From contig NZ_WURB01000017.1 in the NCBI RefSeq assembly GCF_009830105.1, forward strand, positions 1 to 64,000: 64,000 nt of DNA. The letters run 5' to 3'. The notes beneath the pieces are model-generated. The model did no database searches, was not told where the DNA came from, and worked only from the letters and a program-made list of their open reading frames with translations. Below, piece by piece: positions 18,491-27,541 of this stretch. The DNA comes from Microvirga makkahensis (lineage in GTDB: Bacteria > Pseudomonadota > Alphaproteobacteria > Rhizobiales > Beijerinckiaceae). Position 1 is the stretch's first letter. Each line of letters begins with the position of its first letter. Position numbers and translations under genes: made by a program.

Positions 18491-19000
18491 TTATCGGTCT
18501 GCCTTGTCGCCGCTCGTGGTGAGTTCGACATAGCGGCGGGTCACCGGCTCGATCAGACCCGCCACTTCCTGGGCTGCCTGCTCCTCCTCCTGCACCGACT
18601 GCCGGAAAGCTGCGACATGGGCCGTCTCGCCGGCAGTTTCCGCAATGGCGATCAGGGACCGATATGCCCCGATCTGCTCATACTGGTAAGCGTAGCCGGC
18701 ATAAAGGTTCTTGAGCGTCTCGTCCTGGAACATCCCGTGCACCGTCGCGCCGACAGTGCCGGCCGCGGCCGTCACGGCTTCCTTCACGGTGGGGGCGCTT
18801 TCGCCTGCCGCCTGCAGGGACTGCTCAAGCCGTTGCAGCTGCTGGCGCGTGGTCTCGATGTGCCGGTTCAGCAGCGCCGCATAATCGGGGTATCTCTCCA
18901 GCCGAGAGACCTGTATCTCCATCTGCTGCAATCCCTGCTGTTCCATCGCATGAGTGTTGCGCAGTGCCGTGACATAGATCGCGCGGGCGTCTGTAGCCAT
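18491..19000 (-). CDS. DUF892 ferritin-like stress protein (YciE-type)
   Basis: A 169-residue protein from ATG 19000, with GGAGGAG seven bases upstream. The fold is a four-helix ferritin-like bundle: IYVTALRNTHAMEQQGLQQM, then RHIETTRQQLQRLEQSL, LYAGYAYQYEQIGAYRSL and QSVQEEEQAAQEV. Glu and His residues sit at the positions used for a di-iron site (H17, E20, E108 region, E141). YciE/DUF892 proteins are induced in osmotic, oxidative and general stress responses. The EcfG-type promoter at 19033-19057 supports that here. It is cytoplasmic, with no signal peptide. Confidence 0.87.
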   Translation of the reverse strand: MATDARAIYVTALRNTHAMEQQGLQQMEIQVSRLERYPDYAALLNRHIETTRQQLQRLEQSLQAAGESAPTVKEAVTAAAGTVGATVHGMFQDETLKNLYAGYAYQYEQIGAYRSLIAIAETAGETAHVAAFRQSVQEEEQAAQEVAGLIEPVTRRYVELTTSGDKADR

Positions 19001-19032
19001 GAGCGTGCTCCTCCGCGGGTGAGTGCAACGAC

Positions 19033-19057
19033 AACAGATGGCTCCCCGTGAGGTTCC
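19033..19057 (-). promoter_or_regulatory. EcfG-type general stress promoter candidate
   Basis: On the minus strand, GGAAC (19053-19057) and GTT (19033-19035) are separated by 17 bases. The -10 element lies 32 bases before the DUF892 start codon. Confidence 0.55.
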
Positions 19058-19068
19058 TGCCCCGCGGA

Positions 19069-20187
19069 TCAGGTCCAGTAAAGGATCCGGGCTCCAGGAA
19101 GGTGCTCGCTGACAGCCTTGTCAAAGAAGGCACGCATCTCTCGCATGACGTCCGGCATGTACACGTACTTGACCGAGTTGAACTTGGTCATCTTGCGCGC
19201 GCGTGTTTCCTCGTTCATCTCCAGGTCGGAGCCCGGATACCATTCGTTCAGAACGCTCTTCGAGCCCGGCGTGAAGCGATGGGTGATCAGTTCCACCGTC
19301 AGGTCGAGATCCGGAACGTCGGACAACTGCTGCGCCACTTCGTGCAAGAGGGCGCTGTAAGCGTCCCGCCAGCCTTCCACCGGCATAATGGGCGCAACCG
19401 TCAGACCGACCCGGTAGCCTGCCAGAGCCACTTGGCGCATGGCACGCAACCGGGCTGCAACCGGTGCCGTGCCACCTTCGAAGCGCGCCACCGGCTGGGC
19501 ATTGACCGAGAAGCGGATCCGGGTGTGCCGCTGGTGGGAAAGGTTGAGCAGAGGCTGGACGGCATCATACTTGGTCGTAAAGCGCAGCTGCACGGGCGCC
19601 TGCCAGGACCCGAAGTGCGCAATCGTTTCCGCTAGGGAGCCTGTCAGGTGCTCGATCCCAAGCGGATCCGTGTAGCAGGACGCCTCGAAGGTTGTCCCCT
19701 CATGCGCCCTCTCCTCGGAAACGGAGGTCACTCCACCCTTTCCTACGTAGTCCGACAGGCTGCCGAGGATTTCCGGCAGGTTGGCATAGACCCTGGTAAT
19801 GGGCGGCCCTGAGAGGGAGCCGGCCAGGTAGCAGTACTGACAATGGGCCGGGCATCCCTCCGCAAGATCCACGCGCCAGTCCGCGCTGGGCGGGATCGGC
19901 TGCAGGCGGCGCTTGCTGGGAGGCGCGACCACAACGGCAAGGGTTGTCTTGGCGTTCACGTAGGTTTGCCGGGCATTCTCGCCCGTAAGGCCGGTCAGGC
20001 GATTGCTCTTGAGCTCCACGATCTCAGACCCAAGCGCAGCAGCCCGCTCCAGAATGGCTCGGCCATACTTCCACTCCATGGCAGCCGGCGTCACGAGCAC
20101 ACGTTTCGGCCGCCAGAGCCTGGGTGACGATGGACGGGTCTGTGGTCGCGGATTGAGTGTGGAAGCACTCACGGGATCATGCAACAC
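19069..20187 (-). CDS. Spore photoproduct lyase-like radical SAM protein
   Basis: A 372-residue radical SAM enzyme of the SPL family, which reverses UV-induced thymine spore photoproduct. GTG 20187 has GAGG eight bases upstream. The [4Fe-4S]/SAM motif is Cys112-x3-Cys116-x2-Cys119 (CPAHCQYC). A further Cys in FEASCYTDPLGIEHLTG matches the position of the hydrogen-donor Cys of Bacillus SPL. Other family marks are RFTTKYDAV and RIRFSVNAQ. This is a non-spore-forming lineage, so the true lesion may be other pyrimidine photoproducts. The UV endonuclease gene 3 kb away on the opposite strand supports a DNA-repair role. Confidence 0.8.
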   Translation of the reverse strand: MLHDPVSASTLNPRPQTRPSSPRLWRPKRVLVTPAAMEWKYGRAILERAAALGSEIVELKSNRLTGLTGENARQTYVNAKTTLAVVVAPPSKRRLQPIPPSADWRVDLAEGCPAHCQYCYLAGSLSGPPITRVYANLPEILGSLSDYVGKGGVTSVSEERAHEGTTFEASCYTDPLGIEHLTGSLAETIAHFGSWQAPVQLRFTTKYDAVQPLLNLSHQRHTRIRFSVNAQPVARFEGGTAPVAARLRAMRQVALAGYRVGLTVAPIMPVEGWRDAYSALLHEVAQQLSDVPDLDLTVELITHRFTPGSKSVLNEWYPGSDLEMNEETRARKMTKFNSVKYVYMPDVMREMRAFFDKAVSEHLPGARILYWT

Positions 20188-20370
20188 GGCACATGCCTCT
20201 GGTTGGGATATTTCGGCCGGCAGCTCGGGTGCTGTGGGGTCAATGGAATTGGCCCCAACAAGACGGGCCTAGGGCGGCTTGGCGCGCCAGCCTCATTGCT
20301 TCCTCTCATATGGGTGTTGGAGCGGCCGATTGTAAGCAGAGCCGGGAGGCACAACCGATGTGTCACATGC

Positions 20371-20395
20371 TGAACTGAAGTAATCGCGGTGCGTT
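20371..20395 (+). promoter_or_regulatory. Degenerate EcfG-type promoter candidate
   Basis: TGAAC (20371-20375) and CGTT (20392-20395) have the same 17-base GTT spacing as the other sites, and the site ends 36 bases before ATG 20432. The first -35 base is T instead of G, so activity is doubtful. Confidence 0.3.
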
Positions 20396-20431
20396 GGTGC
20401 GTTGTTTCTATGTACCCCGGCGATCCATCCA

Positions 20432-21444
20432 ATGAGCAATCCTGATCTGAGACTCCTCCACCAGCAGGGAATCGTGATCACTGGCGCATCGAGCGGCATC
20501 GGCTTGGTCACGGCGCGGATGGCTGCGAGAGCGGGAGCCGGCGTCCTCCTTGTCGCCCGCAACGAGGAGGCCTTGCGACAGATTACGGCGGAGCTGCGGG
20601 CGGACGGAGCCCGGGTCCACTATGTAGCGGCGGATGTCAGCCGGCGGGAGGACCACGAACGGATCGCCCGAACCGCGATGGGGCGCTTCGGCGGCTTCGA
20701 CAGCTGGGTGAACAATGCCTCGGTGGGAACAGGGGGCGAGCTGGACAAAGTCACCATCGAGGATCACCGCCGGGTCCTCGACGTCAACTACTGAGGGTGT
20801 GGTGTATGGCTCCCTTGAGGCCGCCAAGCATCTGCGTCGGCGGGGCGGAGCTATTATCAACATCGGCAGTGTGCTGGGCGATCGCACTGTTGTCCTTCAG
20901 GGCCCGTACTGCGCGGCCAAGCACGCGGTTCGAGCCTTCACGACCGGCCTTCGGATGGAGCTTGAGCGGGAGGGTGCCCCGATCTCCGTCACCCACATCA
21001 AGCCGAGTTCCATCGACACGCCCTTTCCGGAGCATGCCCGCAACTATCTCAGGACAGGCATCCAGGTTCCGCCACCGGTCTACTCCCCCTACCCTCGTTG
21101 CGAAAGCGATCCTCTTTGCCTGCGAACACCCTCGGCGTGAGCTCACCGTCGGCTTTGGCGGCAAGATGGCTCCGCTGATGGGCAGGCTGTTCCCGCGCCT
21201 GACCGACCGGCTAATGGAGGCTGTCGGGTACTGGGCCCAGAAGACCAGCACCCCGGGCATTCCCGCCCGCCGGGACAATCTTTATAGCCCCCGCGAGGAT
21301 GGAGCCGAGCGCAGCAGCCTGGGGTACCCGGTCGTTCTCAAGAACAGTCCTTACCTGCAAGCTCAGATGCATCCAGTCCCAACTGCAGCAATCCTCGGCG
21401 GTCTGGCGCTTGGGCTTGTCGCCGCAAGCAGAGCACGCCGGTAA
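20432..21444 (+). pseudogene. Short-chain dehydrogenase, two frameshifts
   Basis: A paralogue of the SDR at 14933 (same TGASSGIG, RFGGFDSWVNNAS, EDHRR, GPYCAAKHAV, HIKPSSIDTP and GFGGKMAPL). Its tail holds one copy of the REDGAERSSL module and a hydrophobic end. The first frameshift is one extra A at 20794, where TACTGAGGG should read TACTGGGG. The second is one extra base in the C5 run at 21085-21089. Correcting both gives about 336 residues. Catalytic residues survive in the corrected reading, so decay is recent, or the indels are assembly errors. Confidence 0.85.
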
Positions 21445-21466
21445 CGCAGGTACTCGGCGGAGATGC

Positions 21467-22123
21467 TTAAGCTTGGTTTTCGGCTGCGCCGGCAGGGACG
21501 TGGAGCACCTCGGTCGGCAACTTCATGGAGGAGGTAAGTTCGCTCGCGATGGCTTGGGCTGACGCAGGATTTGTGGCGTAGTCCACCTCATCGGTGTCAA
21601 CTTCGATCACGGCTAGGCCAGGAGACTCTGATTGCAGCTGCTCCAGCCGCCGGTCGATGGCTGCGCATAGCTCCACCAGGTAGGCGCGCTCGATGCCTGC
21701 CTCCTGGCTCCTGCCGCGGAGCGCAATACGCCGCAACTGGGTATCGGGCGTGCATCGCAGGTGCACCACAAGCGAGGGATGCCCGATGCGGTCGATCAAG
21801 CGGTGGTAGATCCCCTCCACAGCCCTCGCATCAGCCGAGGAGCAGCTGACGTCCGTGTATGATAGATCCTAGAACAGGGCGAAGTCACAAACGGCAACGC
21901 CGCCGTTGCTTCTCATTGAGTCCCGAATGAGATCGACATGGGAGAGGAGAAAGCTGATGTTCTTCTCAAGTCCGTAGGTCTGCGGAGCCGCATAGAACTT
22001 GCTGAAGAAGGGCACGTCGGGAACGTTTTCGTGCACCAGGCCCGAGCCCCAGGAGTCGGCAAGAACACGGGCGAGCGTCGTCTTCCCGGCCCCGATTCCG
22101 CCGGCGATCTCCAATCGCACCAT
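21467..22123 (-). pseudogene. Deoxynucleoside kinase-like protein, internal amber stop
   Basis: A P-loop nucleoside kinase (dNK/thymidylate-kinase-like fold) that would phosphorylate deoxynucleosides for salvage. ATG 22123 places the P-loop at the N-terminus (LEIAGGIGAGKTTLA), as in the family; a GTG at 22153 is possible. Family marks include HENVPDVPFF and the CDFALF segment. TAG at 21869-21871 directly follows CDFALF, and the same frame continues with DLSYTDV, VVHLRCTPD and RAYLVELCAAI to a natural end at 21467. The full reading is about 218 codons, a normal family length. A single substitution (for example Trp or Gln to amber) explains the break. It is divergent from the DHH-uvsE pair. Confidence 0.75.
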
Positions 22124-22308
22124 GATACGACCCAACTCTCCAGAATTCGCCACTCTACCAATCTGGATCAGAGCCGGATGTTCCTGGCCTCTTTCGACAT
22201 TCGGAATGGCTTGAATGGCGAACGTCTGCGCCGCCCCGATGCTGGCAATGCTAAATGCGTGGGCGTTCTATCCATATCTGTGTTCTGGCAGACGCTTCCC
22301 AGAGCAGC

Positions 22309-22333
22309 TGAACTCTCGCTCGTACCGGCCGTT
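22309..22333 (+). promoter_or_regulatory. Degenerate EcfG-type promoter candidate
   Basis: TGAAC (22309-22313) and CGTT (22330-22333) with 17 bases before GTT. The site ends 33 bases before ATG 22367 of the DHH gene, matching the distance at the stronger sites. The T at the first -35 position weakens it. Confidence 0.35.
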
Positions 22334-22366
22334 GGAGTGCTGGTGCCCTCTCGCGTGTGAGATGTT

Positions 22367-23425
22367 ATGCCAGCTGAAAGCCCGAGCTCTGCTGTTCAGC
22401 AGACCTTCCGCATGGCCTTGAACAGGTTCAGGACCGATGCTCCCGTGCTGATCCTTGGGCACAGCGATGCAGACGGTCTCTCGGCCATGGCCCTGCTGGC
22501 TCGGGCGCTCCGTCGGTCGGGTCGTACGCTTCATACCCGGATTGTGGGACGGGGTGAGAGTCCCTGGTCGGAGGCGATGCGCACCGAACTGTCCAATGCT
22601 CCGGTCGGCGGCCTGATCGTCGCTGATCTGGGGGTGCGCGAAGGCGATATCCTGAGAGAGTTGAAGACGGTGATAATCGACCACCACGTGCCTGCCGGAA
22701 CTCCAGGCTCGGCAACCGTGATCTCGGGCTTTCCCATGAACCCGGTGCCCACATCCAGTCTGCTGGCCTACTGGTGCGCCGCGGCCATCGCCGAGGTTGA
22801 GGATCTGCTCTGGATCGCGGCGCTTGGCATCATCGGTGACATGGCCGAGAAGTCAGGTTTTCAGGAAATGGAGGATGCGCGCAGACTGTATGGGATCACG
22901 GCGCTGCGGGAGGCAACCTCGCTCCTCAACGCCCTGCGCCGGAGCTCCAGCGGAGACGCAATGCCCGCTCTTGACCTCCTCATAAAGGCTAATGGACCCA
23001 AGGAGATCCTTTCTGGCGAGCACCCGGAGACCGGCCTCCTCCAAGCCGCTCGTGAGGAGGTCAAGCGGGAACTGGAGGCCGCCAAGCGCGTCCCCCCAAA
23101 GGTCAAAGGCAACGTAGCACTGATCGGCTTCAACTCGCCGTGCCAGATCCATCCGCTGGTGGCGCAAGCCTGGCGCGGCCGCCTCAAGAACAATATCGTT
23201 CTTGCGGCGAACACCGGCTACCGGCCAGGCTGGATCCACTTTACCGTCCGCACAGCTCTTGATCTGGATCTGATTGCCTTCCTCAGGGAGAACGCTCCTC
23301 CAGGGGCTGACGAGAACTACGGCAGCGGTCACAGGCAGGCGACAGGCGGCGCGCTGCGCCCCGAAGCGTGGAACCTGTTTGTTGCCAAGCTTGGCTTCGG
23401 GCCTGACGTGATGGTGCAGCTATGA
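22367..23425 (+). CDS. DHH family phosphoesterase (RecJ/NrnA-like)
   Basis: A 352-residue protein from ATG 22367. DHH motifs are clear: GHSDADGLSAM (motif I), VADLG (II), VIIDHHVP (III, the DHH triad) and GIIGDMAE (IV). A C-terminal DHHA1-type motif, YGSGHRQATGGAL, contacts nucleic acid or nucleotide. Relatives are Mn-dependent single-strand DNA exonucleases, oligoribonucleases or cyclic-dinucleotide phosphodiesterases; at this length without an OB domain it is closer to NrnA/DHH subfamily 1 than to full RecJ. Its stop overlaps the start of uvsE by ATGA, so the two are translationally coupled. That argues for a role in excision-type DNA repair. Confidence 0.82.
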   Translation: MPAESPSSAVQQTFRMALNRFRTDAPVLILGHSDADGLSAMALLARALRRSGRTLHTRIVGRGESPWSEAMRTELSNAPVGGLIVADLGVREGDILRELKTVIIDHHVPAGTPGSATVISGFPMNPVPTSSLLAYWCAAAIAEVEDLLWIAALGIIGDMAEKSGFQEMEDARRLYGITALREATSLLNALRRSSSGDAMPALDLLIKANGPKEILSGEHPETGLLQAAREEVKRELEAAKRVPPKVKGNVALIGFNSPCQIHPLVAQAWRGRLKNNIVLAANTGYRPGWIHFTVRTALDLDLIAFLRENAPPGADENYGSGHRQATGGALRPEAWNLFVAKLGFGPDVMVQL

Positions 23426-24468
23426 GCCCTCAGCCTGCTCGTCTCGGCTTTCCGGTCAAGATCATGGGACAGCCGGACCTCAAGAGCAACGATGCCCGGC
23501 GCTCCGGCAGCAATCCGCATCTGAAGGTCTCGCTCGAATACCTCGACACAATCCTCGACTACTTGGACCACCACCGAATCCGGATGTACCGGATGTCGTC
23601 GGATATCGCGCCTTACGCCACGCACCCGGACATGCCGCAGTTCCACAGCATGGTGCGGGACAGCGCCGCCGAGCTGCAAGCTTTTGGGGCAAAAGCCAAG
23701 CGCCTGGACATCCGCCTCTCCTTCCATCCCTCGCAATTTGTGGTGCTCAACAGCCCTGACCCGAAGCTGGTGGGAAAGAGCATCTGGGATCTATCCTCCC
23801 AGGCCGAGATGCTCGACCTGATGGACCTTGGACCGGAAGCGGTGCTGGTGATCCATGTGGGTGGGATATACGGCGACCGCCAGGCCAGTGCCGCACGTTG
23901 GGTGGAGACTTGGAAAATCCTCCCGGAGCCGGTCCGCCGGCGACTTGTACTGGAGCATGACGATATCCGCTTCAGCGCGGCCGACATCCTCTGGATCCAT
24001 GAGCATACGGGGGTGAGGCTGGTCTTCGACCATCAGCACTTTTGGTGCCTGAACCCGGAAGGGCTGGAGTTGCGGCCGACGGTCGAGGCCATCCTCAGAA
24101 CCTGGCCAGCGGGTGAGCAACCCAAGGTTCACTTCTCCTCACCCCGCACCGAACTCCGCCAGGTCAAGCGCACGGACCGCAAGACCCGCAAGAGCACGAT
24201 AGTGAACGTCGCGCCCGTATGGACGGGCCATGCGGACTTCTGCAATCCGTTCGAGTTCATCACGTTTATGCGCACTGTGGACGGTCTTGCGTTCGACGTG
24301 ATGCTTGAGGCCAAGGTAAAGGATCTCGCGCTCATTCGGCTGCGGCCGGACCTGCTGCGCTACGCTCCCGATGTAGCGGCGCGGTTTGGCCTGAGCGCAT
24401 CCGAAGCGCCGCTTCTGGAGCAGGAGGAGGCCGCCCTGCTGGATACCGAGCCCGATGCCGGTGCCTGA
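23422..24468 (+). CDS. uvsE: UV damage endonuclease
   Basis: A 348-residue TIM-barrel endonuclease of the UvsE/UVDE family, which nicks DNA 5' to UV photoproducts and other lesions using divalent metal ions. Family blocks are RLGFPVKIMG, YRMSSDIAPYATHP, LSFHPSQFVVLNSPD, VIHVGGIYGDR, LVLEHDDIRFS, VRLVFDHQHFW, VHFSSPRTE and HADFCNPFEF. Metal-ligand His, Asp and Glu positions are all present. Length is normal and the sequence is intact. The start overlaps the DHH gene by ATGA. A C-terminal acidic tail of about 30 residues (EQEEAALLDTEPDAGA) is extra. Together with the SPL-type genes it gives a photolyase-independent route for UV lesions. Confidence 0.92.
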   Translation: MSPQPARLGFPVKIMGQPDLKSNDARRSGSNPHLKVSLEYLDTILDYLDHHRIRMYRMSSDIAPYATHPDMPQFHSMVRDSAAELQAFGAKAKRLDIRLSFHPSQFVVLNSPDPKLVGKSIWDLSSQAEMLDLMDLGPEAVLVIHVGGIYGDRQASAARWVETWKILPEPVRRRLVLEHDDIRFSAADILWIHEHTGVRLVFDHQHFWCLNPEGLELRPTVEAILRTWPAGEQPKVHFSSPRTELRQVKRTDRKTRKSTIVNVAPVWTGHADFCNPFEFITFMRTVDGLAFDVMLEAKVKDLALIRLRPDLLRYAPDVAARFGLSASEAPLLEQEEAALLDTEPDAGA

Positions 24469-24648
24469 TTCTCCATTGTCAGGCCCTTGAACATTGCGCT
24501 TCTTTTTGCTCCCCGTCGCGTGCGATTCACGATTGCAAGACGCTGAAATTCCGGATGCAAGTGACCATATTGGATCCTGAACCTGCCTGAATGACTCCGC
24601 ATCTACTGGTGCTCAGCGCATCGGTATTGCAGGCTGTTGGAATCCTGT

Positions 24649-25716
24649 ATGGCCCTCCCGAAGCAACTGATCGATATCGAGCGGATCTATCTTGAGCCGG
24701 CCGTGGAAAGCTATGCTCGCGGCCAGGAAATCCTGGCCAAGTACCCCCATGCCGAACGCACCTACGTTGAGTCGCATTGGAAGATCCCGTCCCTGCACGG
24801 CAATGAGGGCAATGCTGAGGACTGGCTGAGGATCAAGCGCAGCAGTTTGGTGCTGGGCGTGAAGAAAGGCCTCACCATGCGTCCGAACGGCCGCAGTGCC
24901 CACTTCATTGCCCCCTCGACGTCAAACGGCTGCGCCATGGCCTGCGCCTACTGCTATGTCCCGCGCCGTAAGGGTTATGCCAACCCGATCTCGATCTTCG
25001 TCAACATCGAGGAGGCCTGCGCGGCCATTGCACGGCATGTGACACGGCAAGGCACCCTGCCCTCTCCGGACCAGGTCGACCCCCTGCACTGGGTCTACGA
25101 CATCGGCGAGAACGGCGATCTGTCGGTGGACGCATCGATCTGTGACAATGTCCGTGATCTGGTCGGCCTATTCCGGCGTCTGCCGAATGCCAAGGGGTCG
25201 TTTGCGACCAAGTTCGTGAACCGTGACCTGCTCTCCTATGATCCACAGGGCAGGACGCGCATCCGCTTTTCGCTTATGGCGGAGAAGATCGCCAAGGTTG
25301 TTGATGTGCGCACCTCGCCTATCGCGGAGCGCATCGAGGCGATCAACGACTTCGTGCGGGCTGGCTACGAGGTTCACCTGAACTTCTCGCCGGTCATTGT
25401 CTACGAGGGCTGGGAGCAGGATTATCAGCCGCTGTTCGAGCAGATCAACGACACCCTCTCGCCTGAGGCCAAGGAGCAGTTACGCGCCGAGATCATCTTC
25501 CTGACCCATAACGAACCGCTGCACGAGGTGAACCTGCGCTGGCATCCGAAGGCTGAGGAGTACCTGTGGCGCCCCGACCTGCAGGAGGTGAAGCGGTCTG
25601 AGGGTGGCATGCTGAACCTGCGCTACAAGGCGGCCTGGAAGCAGCAGTGGCTCACCCGTTTTCAGAACCTACTGGCGGACAAGCTTCCCTACTGTACGGT
25701 GCGTTACGCGTTCTAG
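24649..25716 (+). CDS. Spore photoproduct lyase family radical SAM protein
   Basis: A 355-residue protein from ATG 24649 (an in-frame TTG lies 12 bases upstream). The radical SAM motif is Cys95-x3-Cys99-x2-Cys102 (CAMACAYC) followed by YVPRRKGYANP. Other blocks are IGENGDLSVDA, SFATKFVNRDLL, RTRIRFSLM, VHLNFSPVIVYEGW and HPKAEEYLW. This matches the SPL-related subfamily found in non-sporulating bacteria, which is distinct from the SPL-like protein at 19069 and lacks its FEASC hydrogen-donor motif. It lies 180 bases after uvsE on the same strand. The substrate is unproven; a nucleic-acid lesion is the natural guess. Confidence 0.8.
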   Translation: MALPKQLIDIERIYLEPAVESYARGQEILAKYPHAERTYVESHWKIPSLHGNEGNAEDWLRIKRSSLVLGVKKGLTMRPNGRSAHFIAPSTSNGCAMACAYCYVPRRKGYANPISIFVNIEEACAAIARHVTRQGTLPSPDQVDPLHWVYDIGENGDLSVDASICDNVRDLVGLFRRLPNAKGSFATKFVNRDLLSYDPQGRTRIRFSLMAEKIAKVVDVRTSPIAERIEAINDFVRAGYEVHLNFSPVIVYEGWEQDYQPLFEQINDTLSPEAKEQLRAEIIFLTHNEPLHEVNLRWHPKAEEYLWRPDLQEVKRSEGGMLNLRYKAAWKQQWLTRFQNLLADKLPYCTVRYAF

Positions 25717-25735
25717 AGGTGAAATGTAACGAAAC

Positions 25736-25793
25736 GGCCCAGAGCAGGACGCCGCAGGATCGAGGCAAGATCCCTTCAAAGCAGCCCTGGGCC
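25736..25793 (+). terminator. Nested hairpin after the SPL-family gene
   Basis: Outer arms GGCCCAG and CTGGGCC enclose an inner hairpin GGATC-GAGGCAA-GATCC. It begins 19 bases after the stop codon. It may be a transcription end or a processed RNA structure; there is no T-tract. Confidence 0.35.
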
Positions 25794-25995
25794 TCGGTGC
25801 ATCTTTTCGCCGGAGACAGGTGCGCTAACTTCTCAGTTAGGGTGGGCACCTGCTTGCTCTGAGGACACGTGCAACCAGCCCAATGAGCCCTCATGCCCAT
25901 CCCTGGTCTTCCCGGTGATCTCCCTGATGCAGCCCGGCGCTACGCCGAGGCTCTCCCCAAGGGGCGGTATACCGCCTTTCCCGTAAGCGATGTTC

Positions 25996-27528
25996 TCAGG
26001 CCACGGTCTTGAGATCTTGCGCGGCGGAATAGGACCACGGCAGCAGCTCATCGAGGAGGCTGTTGGGATGTCCCTGGACAATGCGGGTGATCACATCCAC
26101 CAGGTAGCCATAGGGTTCGACCCCGATCAGCTTGCAGGTCTCAATCAGCGACGCAACCATCGCCCAGTGCTCCGCGCCGCCATCGGATCCGGCAAACAAA
26201 GCATTCTTGCGATTGAGAGCGAGCGGCCGGATCGAGCGCTCGACCACATTGGAGTCGATCTCAACCCGTCCGTCATCGACAAACCGCGTCAGGCCTTCCC
26301 AACGCGAGAGCGCATAGCGGATCGCCTCGGCCAGCTTCGATTTCTGGCTGATGATCGCAAGCTTGGAGCGTAGCCACGGCTCGAGTTCATCCAGCACCGG
26401 TCGGCTGCACTCCTGCCGGGCTGTGCGACGCTCCTCGGGCGAGCATCCGCGGATCTCGCTCTCAATCCTGTACAACTCGGCGATGCGCGTGAGCGCCTCA
26501 CTCGCAATCGGTGCCGGACCGGCCGCAGCCAGCTCGTAAAAGCGGCGCCGCACGTGTGACCAGCAAAACGCAAGCGTCACCTGATTGCGCCCGGCCAGCA
26601 CCTTGTAGCCGCCATAGCCATCGACCTGCAGCACGCCGATAAAGCCCGCCAGATGCGCGATCGGCCGTTCGGCCTTGCGATCCGGCGCATACACATAGAC
26701 GACCCCGGGCGGATCCGTACCGCCCCAGGGCCGATCATCCCGCGCATAAGCAAACAACTGACCCGTTTTGGTTCGTCCGCGGCCGGGATCCAGCACGGGC
26801 GCGGTGGTCTCATCAGCAAAGAGCTTGCCGGAAGCCTTGAGCTTCTCGAACAATCGCTCATGCACGGGCCGCAGCAGAAAGGCGGCGCGGCCCACCCAAT
26901 CCGCCAGGGTCGAGCGATCCAAGCTGACACCCTGCCGGGCGTAGATCTGAGCCTGCCGGTAGAGCGGCAGATGATCGGCATACTTCGCCACAAGCACATG
27001 CGCCACGGTCGCTTCCGTGGGCAACCCGCCTTCGATCAGGCGTGCCGGGGCTGGAGCCTGCACCACCATGCCCTCACAGCGGCGGCAGGCGTATTTGGGC
27101 CGACGCGTCACCAGCACCCGGAATTGCGCCGGCACGATGTCGAGCCGCTCGGAGATATCCTCGCCAATCCGGTGCAGTGGGTTTGCACAGCAGGGGCAGG
27201 ATCGGCTGTCGATATCCACGACGTTCTCGATGCGCGGCAGGTGTGCCGGCAGAGAGCCGCGGTTACGGTGCCGATGCGCCGCGCGGGCCGCACGCCGGTC
27301 CGGCTGTTCCATCTCGCTCTGCGCATTGCCGGCGGCTTCGACCTGCTCGACCTCCTCGAGAGCAAGCAGCAGCTGATCTTCCGGCAGGGTCTCGGCGCGG
27401 CGACCGAAGCGGTAACGCTGCAACTCCTTGATGATCTGGCGCAGCCGCTCGCTCTCGGCCTGCTCGGCCAGGAGCATGGCTTTGAGCAGGACGGGATCGT
27501 CGGGCAAAGCGGGGGATGCGGTGGTCAC
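25996..27528 (-). CDS. tnpC: IS66 family transposase TnpC
   Basis: A 510-residue DDE transposase. GTG 27528 is chosen because the family N-terminus follows (TTASPALPDDPVLLKAMLL, then the leucine-rich helix AEQAESERLRQIIKELQRYRFGRR in two parts). Next come the zinc-finger segment (SRSCPCCANPLHRIGEDISE), the catalytic D in KLFADETTAPVLDPG, D in VLQVDGYGGYKVL and E in RVEIDSNVVERSIRPLALNRKN. The C-terminal domain (IGVEPYGYLVDVITR) is complete. The coding frame is intact and full length. Confidence 0.93.
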   Translation of the reverse strand: MTTASPALPDDPVLLKAMLLAEQAESERLRQIIKELQRYRFGRRAETLPEDQLLLALEEVEQVEAAGNAQSEMEQPDRRAARAAHRHRNRGSLPAHLPRIENVVDIDSRSCPCCANPLHRIGEDISERLDIVPAQFRVLVTRRPKYACRRCEGMVVQAPAPARLIEGGLPTEATVAHVLVAKYADHLPLYRQAQIYARQGVSLDRSTLADWVGRAAFLLRPVHERLFEKLKASGKLFADETTAPVLDPGRGRTKTGQLFAYARDDRPWGGTDPPGVVYVYAPDRKAERPIAHLAGFIGVLQVDGYGGYKVLAGRNQVTLAFCWSHVRRRFYELAAAGPAPIASEALTRIAELYRIESEIRGCSPEERRTARQECSRPVLDELEPWLRSKLAIISQKSKLAEAIRYALSRWEGLTRFVDDGRVEIDSNVVERSIRPLALNRKNALFAGSDGGAEHWAMVASLIETCKLIGVEPYGYLVDVITRIVQGHPNSLLDELLPWSYSAAQDLKTVA

Positions 27529-27541
27529 GAAGCGCAGTGAA

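Noticed and set aside
26653..27540. 295-codon plus-strand frame opposite tnpC
   Set aside because: Shadow of the intact IS66 transposase gene.
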